Of a stretch of DNA of 12,991 bases, positions 8,337-12,991 are shown piece after piece. Origin of the DNA: Rodentolepis nana (taxonomy: Eukaryota > Platyhelminthes > Cestoda > Cyclophyllidea > Hymenolepididae); contig UZAE01014228.1 in NCBI GenBank assembly GCA_900617975.1, positions 2,883 through 15,873 on the forward strand. Reading direction: 5' to 3'. The position numbers and the translations under genes were made by a program. The notes below the pieces were generated by a model. The model was not told where the DNA came from, did not search any database, and saw nothing but the letters and a program-made list of their open reading frames with translations. Position 1 is the stretch's first letter. Every line of letters begins with the position of its first letter.

Positions 8337-9778
8337 ATGGGCAGTACAGTGCATGATTATAAGTATACCGTCCAGGTTAAAAGTCGTTTCGATCTCTTTG
8401 CCAAGGATGGTTTTAACGTTGAGGATTCTTCCAAGGCAGCAAAGCCGCGTGAAAAACGCGATAGACGTTCATCTGGCAAGGGTATGGTTCCTTAAATCAA
8501 TAATGATATTTAGCTAAACTGGAAGTAATTGAGAAGGCTAATGTCAAAGAGGCAGGATCTCAGATGGAGAGTCTAGGGGATGTTAAAAAAGGCAATCAAA
8601 ATCCTACTGAAACTTCCAGGAATGATCGCTCCAAGGGTGGAAAGCCTGGGCCCGCAGATCAAAGAAAGGATCGTCGCTCTGGGTCTGACAAGACGTAAGT
8701 GCATTTTGATTTAAAGTGGCTTCGTCATTTATGCCTAATGTCAAAAATTGTAACCCTATTTTGGCTTAATGTTGCGACTACGGCTTAAAACTTTTCATTT
8801 TATAGGGGAGTCAAAGCCGTTCCGAAGAAAGATGGTTATGGAAAGTCAAATTGGGGAACTATGGAAGATGAGCTTGAAGCTCAAACTGAGGAAATTAACG
8901 TCGATCAACCTGTGGAAGAAGAAGAAGCCCCGGAGCAATCCGCTACTCAAGCACCTGTTGAGGAGCAGCCGAAGACTTACACTCTTAAAGAATATAAAGA
9001 AATGAAGAAAAAGCCTAGCGTCACTTTGGCAACTAGCAAGGTTCGACGACCTAATGATGGCAAAAACGTTTTCAGTGACATGGTTGTTTTGCATGATTCA
9101 CAACCGGTTGAAACCAAAGTAGAAGTGGTTCTTGAGGATCCTAAGGAAGCTGAACAAGAAGCCGATAAGCCAACTTTCTTCATGTTCGGTCGTGGTGGTG
9201 CCAGTAACTCTAGTCGACCATTTCCAAGGGGCGGACCAAGAGGAGGGCGAGGAGGTAGAGGTGGGCCAAGAAACGATCCGCCTAGAGACCGCAAACCTGT
9301 TGAACAACATGACGAAGCTACTGCTGATGAACCAAAAGCAGCTTCTGAAGAGAAAGTCAATGAAATGGAGGAGCCTAAACCAACTAATGATCGGCGTGGA
9401 AGAGGTCGTGGTGGTGAAAGCGGACGTCCATTCCGAGGACGTGGAACAGGTGGTCGAGGTGGTTTTTCATCGGATCGCGGCGGTAGAGGTGGTTTTACAT
9501 CGGATCGTGGAGGTAGAGGCCGTGGTGGTTCAACACAAGATGGCGAGCGGTCCTTCCGCGGTGGTGCACGGGGTTCCGCACGTGGGGCAGGCGGACCTAG
9601 AGGAGGGTTCTCTGCCGGTGAACGTGGAGGTCGTCCAGAGGGTGGTCGTGGCGGATTTCGTCGAGGAGGCCGTGGAGGTGGTTTTGATCATCCTGAAGGA
9701 GCTTTCCGTGGTAAACATCATCAGCAAAGTGCTGCTCCTCGTATGGATAGTGACACTGACTTCCCGGCCCTTAAGTAG
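8337..9778 (+). CDS. SERBP1: SERBP1/HABP4-family ribosome- and mRNA-binding protein, three exons
   Basis: Exons are 8337-8481, 8514-8694 and 8806-9778, giving 432 residues. The introns (32 and 111 bases) have GT..AG ends and the phases join correctly (G+CT, AC+G). The start AAGATGG has a strong context. Residues 9-24 (YTVQVKSRFDLF) match the N-terminal Stm1-like motif of the family. Residues 99-127, with RRSGSDK and then YGKSNWGT, match the RHSGSD...GSHNWGT block of vertebrate SERBP1. EYKEMKKK, then RRPNDG, match the following EWKAIQ...RKPNEG block. Residues 238-411 hold 17 RGG triplets, likely arginine-methylated. The end DTDFPALK matches the conserved FPAL terminus. Family members bind mRNA and sit in the mRNA channel of idle 80S ribosomes; that role is known for SERBP1 and yeast Stm1 and inferred here. 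The central RGG box of vertebrate SERBP1 is missing, while the C-terminal one is enlarged. Family identity is secure; SERBP1 versus HABP4 orthology is not resolved. Confidence 0.93.
8482..8513 (+). other. 32-base intron
   Basis: It begins GTATGG and ends GATATTTAG. Removing it restores the frame; reading through meets TAA after a few codons. Introns this small are common in some flatworm genes and unusual in most other animals. Confidence 0.85.
9461..9520 (+). repeat. Tandem 30-base duplication in the RGG region
   Basis: Two in-frame 30-base units (9461-9490, 9491-9520) encode GFSSDRGGRG and GFTSDRGGRG, residues 328-347. They differ at five positions (one amino-acid change, Ser to Thr), so the duplication is not very recent. 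It shows how the RGG region has grown. Confidence 0.8.
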
Positions 9779-9818
9779 CGGGCTTGTTACTGATACCGCT
9801 CCACTTGTGTGCACGCGG

Positions 9819-9824
9819 AATAAA
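9819..9824 (+). terminator. Poly(A) signal of the SERBP1-family gene
   Basis: AATAAA lies 41 bases after the TAG stop. The A-rich run ACGAAAAAATAGG, 14-20 bases further on, is a plausible cleavage zone. The 3' UTR would be about 60 bases, very short. Confidence 0.8.
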
Positions 9825-10083
9825 TGTTAACTACGAAAAAATAGGAGTCAAAAGATGTATATTCATATATGTAACTTTGTCTTCTCTTTTTTTACAATAA
9901 CGTTAGTGTGAGATAAATGTGTTTGTTGGGCAATTCTTTAAATGAGGAGTCCCTTGTTCTCAATTGCAATACTGCGATAAGCATAGATCTTGGTGTCGAT
10001 TGACAGTTGATATTGGTTCTGGTGTATTTTGTCTGATTGTTTCGCCGTTGTCTTCGTTTTCGTACGAAGCTTATTGTGTGGAT

Positions 10084-10097
10084 ATGTCGACTAGACG
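10084..10097 (+). CDS. Probable first coding exon of a downstream gene (MSTRR...)
   Basis: ATGTCGACTAGACG is followed by GTAAGTAT, a textbook donor (GT at 10098-10099). The ATG has G at -3. The preceding 250 bases are T/G-rich and less AT-rich than most spacers here, as expected for a 5' UTR. The exon ends phase 2 (CG). The nearest acceptor (TTTATAG, 10161) leads to a stop after ten codons. Later acceptors at 10514 and 12903 continue open in the right phase. The gene would lie head-to-tail behind the SERBP1-family gene with about 260 bases between poly(A) signal and ATG. The protein is not recognised. Confidence 0.4.
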
Positions 10098-10514
10098 GTA
10101 AGTATTACCCAATTTTGCCTTGGTTGTGTTTTGTTTTGAATAATTTCCTTGTACTTTATAGTGTGGTCAAGAATGCGACCAATTTTATTTAGTCCGTTCC
10201 AGATATTCGTTTGACTATTTGTTAACGTGGGCTGGAACTTAGTTGAGTTTTTTTCCCGGAGGAATGGTGTCTTCCTTTAAAGAGTTTATTTTTTTTGGTC
10301 TTCGCAAGGCCTCTAAATCGTGTTCCTACAATTCGGAGTGCTTTTTTATTGGTGGTCCAGATGGATGTCGCTGTGCCTGTCTTCATTTTCTCTTATTTCG
10401 GTTGAAGTTAAGATTGCTTTTATTTGAGGGATTTAACTCTCTCCCACTGATACACCAGGTCTTCATCTTTTACAAATGATTTATGCCCCCAATATTCATA
10501 TTTTATTTTTACAG

Positions 10515-11096
10515 CCAGGTCATATCAGAGACAATTAATGTTGATGAGTTCTCGTTTTGGAAGCAGTTGGTATCACTATATTTTCTTAGTGGTGTGTCTC
10601 AACTGTCACTGACTTAGGAAATGAAATAATTAGGATATTTCGATTTCTCCTTTCGCTTAATTTTGCTCGTGATAAGCGTTCCCCATCCACATGAAGATCG
10701 AGACGGTGACATTAGCTGGAAGGAGAGTTAATTGGTTCGTATGTTGTCCATATTGCCAACTTATTCCCCGATTTGTTTTATGTCACGAATTTTTGATGTC
10801 CTTCATGCATAAGTTCAATAGCCCTCTAATCTATGTTTACCAGCTGTGTCAACTGGCCTAATTCGATCTAATGGTGCTCTTCGGCTCACGTTTTGCCTAT
10901 TTTCCATTCAGGCGTAATGTACTTACCATTCCTAAACCACTTTTTTTCTTCCCGTCATTCTCATGGCGATCTGTTTGTATTGATCTCCATTGCCTGCATA
11001 TGTATAGCACTCCCATTCCGAACCGAAGACAAATTTTTCGTCACTGCCGTGAACTTTAAATTTGCTGATGTTGAGACGCCTTCAAGCAGAATCTGA
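10515..11096 (+). CDS. Tentative exons 2 and 3 of the downstream gene: small two-hydrophobic-segment protein
   Basis: After the acceptor TTTTTACAG at 10514 the frame set by 10084-10097 reads QVISETINVDEFSFWKQL. Two donors are possible: GTATCA at 10570 (phase 0) or GTGTGT at 10592 (phase 1). The second joins in phase to the acceptor TTTTCCATTCAG at 10911 and reads on to TGA at 11094-11096. The 91-residue product would have hydrophobic stretches near 23-39 and 51-64 and an end reading FKFADVETPSSRI. No domain is recognised. The GTGTGT donor is weak and the hydrophobic exon could be a chance frame in T-rich DNA, so this chain is one of several possible. Confidence 0.2.
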
Positions 11097-11193
11097 CTTC
11101 TCGCAGATCTTAACTACTGTACATTAATCACCATTAGGTAATGCCTTTAAGATAATGTCAATTTACTAATAAGAGATGGTAGCAAATACAAGA

Positions 11194-11442
11194 CTAGAGA
11201 AAGATGCAATAGTCGAGAATCTCATCAGCGGATTGAGTTTCTACTTCTCTTCGCAGATCAGTAGTACTCGGGTGCTGTTCTTTTATTAAATAGGTAACAT
11301 ATTTTGAAGGTATTTCCACTGAGTCTGATGTAAGGATTGAGGATGGCGTTTCGACTATCATTGATTTGAAGAAAGCCCGAGTCCTTGCTGATCGTTGCGA
11401 ATGAGGGACAGGTTTGAAGCCAAATTTGATCTGAGTGGCCAT
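11194..11442. other. Coding-like patch with frames on both strands
   Basis: On the + strand, an acceptor (TTTTATTAAATAG ending 11293) precedes 36 open codons to TGA at 11402-11404. They read VTYFEGISTESDVRIEDGVS and on through IIDLKKARVLADRCE, with plausible charged composition. It starts phase 0, which would fit the donor at 10570. On the - strand the same DNA has an 82-codon frame from ATG 11442 to 11194, also of ordinary protein composition. At most one is real. The patch stands out from its AT-rich flanks, but neither reading resembles a family I know. Confidence 0.2.
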
Positions 11443-12160
11443 AATTTTCGCTCGTTTTATCTTTCGGCAAAACTAGTACCCTTGCATTCTATTTATTATT
11501 TCAGCAAATCAGTGCTTCAGGCGTGTCTAACCGTAATTAAAGCAGTCATAACTTCCGTAAACAAAAGATACCTAGTAATCCAGTCAGATTAGCACCTAGT
11601 GAATCTAATAGAGTTGTTTATGCCTCAAACCATTAACCTTATCGAGTCTGTAAAGTTAGAGACTATTTGTCTTCCCCATAGGGATACAAAAGCATAATGG
11701 CTTTAAATTTAACACTAATGATATCACTGCGGTACTGAGTTACGATTGGTTAATGGTGCAGAAGGAAGCCAATGGCAATGCACTATGAAACCGCATTTAT
11801 TAATATCTGCATACAAGGCAACAGACTGTGACTTGTCAAAAGCTTTTTTCACTCACCTTAGACGCCAAACTATTTTACTTAATCAGTATTAGTCCGCTCT
11901 CTACCGTTCAAGTAAATGTCATTGGGCTAGTGTTTACCAATATCTAACACTGTAAGGAAGTTTATTCATAAACTATGTACTTTAACCTGTTTGCTATATC
12001 TTTTCCATATAAATGCAGCCTACAAGTTCCGATCACGAGATGGAATTTGAACGCTTGAATAGTCAAATTAGCGCAATTAGGGTCTCCCTTAATCATTAGA
12101 GCTTTACTTAATATCATAATATTCTAACTTTGCGAAGCTAATTTGGTGTAAGCCAATCTT
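11405..12160. other. AT-rich stretch without supported features
   Basis: I see no gene, RNA gene or repeat copy here. A short + strand frame reaching 11592 has no splice or homology support. Confidence 0.4.
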
Positions 12161-12514
12161 GTCTTAACAGCATTTATTTATTTATAACAAATGGCAGACG
12201 TTTTGATCGTTATCATTAGCCCTTTAGTTAACTTCGGGCTTCGCAAAGGGGGGGAGGAACATCATAGTGAGAAGAATCCGGGAGGGGGAATAGGAGAGTG
12301 ATTCACAGATGTAAAATAAACAGACAGACACAGAGGCTCAGAAAGGGAAAGATGAGTAGTGTGGAAGAAGTCGAATATGACATACAGTGGGGGTGATGGT
12401 AGTTTGAAGTGAGAAGTCAACTGCCTGTTAATAGATTTTTTGCCGTATGGGAATACGTTGCCCAGGGTGCACCACGTGGAGGTAAGTCTATCCCACACCC
12501 CGTCTTCACAGCAT
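12161..12514 (-). mobile_element. SINE-like retroposon copy D with 13 bp target-site duplication
   Basis: GTCTTAACAGCAT at 12161-12173 and GTCTTCACAGCAT at 12502-12514 match at 12 of 13 bases and flank a 328-base body (12174-12501). Read on the - strand it starts GGGGTGTGGGATAGAC, keeps the 40-base core (12453-12492) unchanged, and ends in a TAAATAAATAA tail. The antisense donor GGAG|GTAAGT (GT at 12482-12483) is intact, while the antisense acceptor of copy B is lost (TTCGGG). A 7-G run lies at 12248-12254. The 86-codon - strand frame at 12262-12522 is a frame through the element. Confidence 0.87.
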
Positions 12515-12903
12515 CCTATCAAGTGATTTTCGCTGACGCATTAGTTCTCGCTATCATAATTGCCAAGTGGTAATAGTTATCGATTTCTCACTAGACTAGT
12601 AATGGGCGCATTCACAACTCCACCTAAAGCAAGATATATTGAAGATCTCTGCGTTTCCTTTTCTTTATTTTCTCTCCCATTTCTTACTTGCTTTCAATAC
12701 ACTCATGGTCCAATTTAACCATTTACTGTCTACTTTGGAGAAGACTTGCATTCCATTAGCCTCGTAAAGGGATGACTCGAAGACTAGATCGGATGAGATT
12801 CAATTTTTATCCATTTTAATACTAAGCCTCGTTTGCGATATTTAGAATTTGTTAGCCGGTTAACTTAATCGACTAGTTAGTCTGTAATTTTACCATCTTA
12901 CAG
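12515..12903. other. Spacer without supported features
   Basis: No gene or repeat is recognised. A T/C-rich run at 12656-12692 precedes no usable exon. Confidence 0.35.
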
Positions 12904-12979
12904 CAATGTGCTGGTAGATGAAGCTGGCAAGGCAATTTTAGATTGCATAGTATTATTACCACCTCCGAGACTTGGATAG
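12904..12979 (+). CDS. Exon-like segment near the right edge
   Basis: An acceptor (ATTTTACCATCTTACAG ending 12903) precedes 25 open codons ending in TAG at 12977-12979, reading NVLVDEAGKAILDCIVLL and then PPPRLG. It needs two bases from a preceding exon, which is what the donor at 10097 supplies, so it could be a last exon of that gene. It could also be a chance frame, or continue past an unseen donor beyond the window. No family is recognised. Confidence 0.22.
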
Positions 12980-12991
12980 GGAACTATCGTA

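Noticed and set aside
9132..9830. 232-codon + strand frame and several - strand frames over the RGG region
   Set aside because: Shadow frames of the GC-rich repetitive RGG coding sequence of the SERBP1-family gene.
12262..12522. 86-codon - strand frame
   Set aside because: It reads through retroposon copy D; equivalent frames in copies A and B are broken by stops.

Overview
The window looks like nuclear DNA of an invertebrate animal, most likely a parasitic flatworm. This rests on four things: AT-rich composition, sparse short exons with GT..AG introns (one only 32 bases long), an animal-type SERBP1/HABP4 ribosome-associated protein, and short retroposons. The species cannot be named from the sequence. 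Bacterial features are absent and nearly all long open frames are chance or shadow frames.

Only one gene is securely recognised: a complete three-exon SERBP1/HABP4-family gene on the + strand (8337-9778, 432 residues). It has the N-terminal Stm1-like motif, the central HABP4/PAI-RBP1 block, a long C-terminal RGG region and the terminal FPAL motif, and is followed by AATAAA at 9819. About 260 bases downstream, a possible + strand gene starts at 10084 with a very short first exon and a textbook donor. Its later exons are uncertain (candidates at 10515, 10912, 11294 and 12904).

On the - strand, 3237-2301 holds two exons that join in phase with canonical splice sites. They encode a strongly basic, unrecognised, probably nuclear protein carrying an H3-like ARKST motif. 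A phase-matched candidate last exon lies at 873-761, beyond a 1.4 kb intron that contains a retroposon copy and an LTR-like island.

The rest is dominated by one repeat family. Three nearly complete copies (987-1276 on +, 3617-3949 on -, 12174-12501 on -) are each flanked by a 10-13 bp target-site duplication and have a TAAATAA-type 3' tail, so they are SINE-like retroposons. They share an identical 40 bp core containing CCACGTGG and, on the antisense strand, a perfect 5' splice site. A deleted copy sits at 4222-4410. A much longer, extremely pyrimidine-rich relative occupies about 4780-6405. It shares only the 3' end of the family and contains two decayed C2H2 zinc fingers in one open frame, possibly a remnant of a larger partner element. 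The stretches 1-760, 1290-1911, 3960-4221, 4411-4780, 6406-8270, 11405-12160 and 12515-12903 show no gene I can support.
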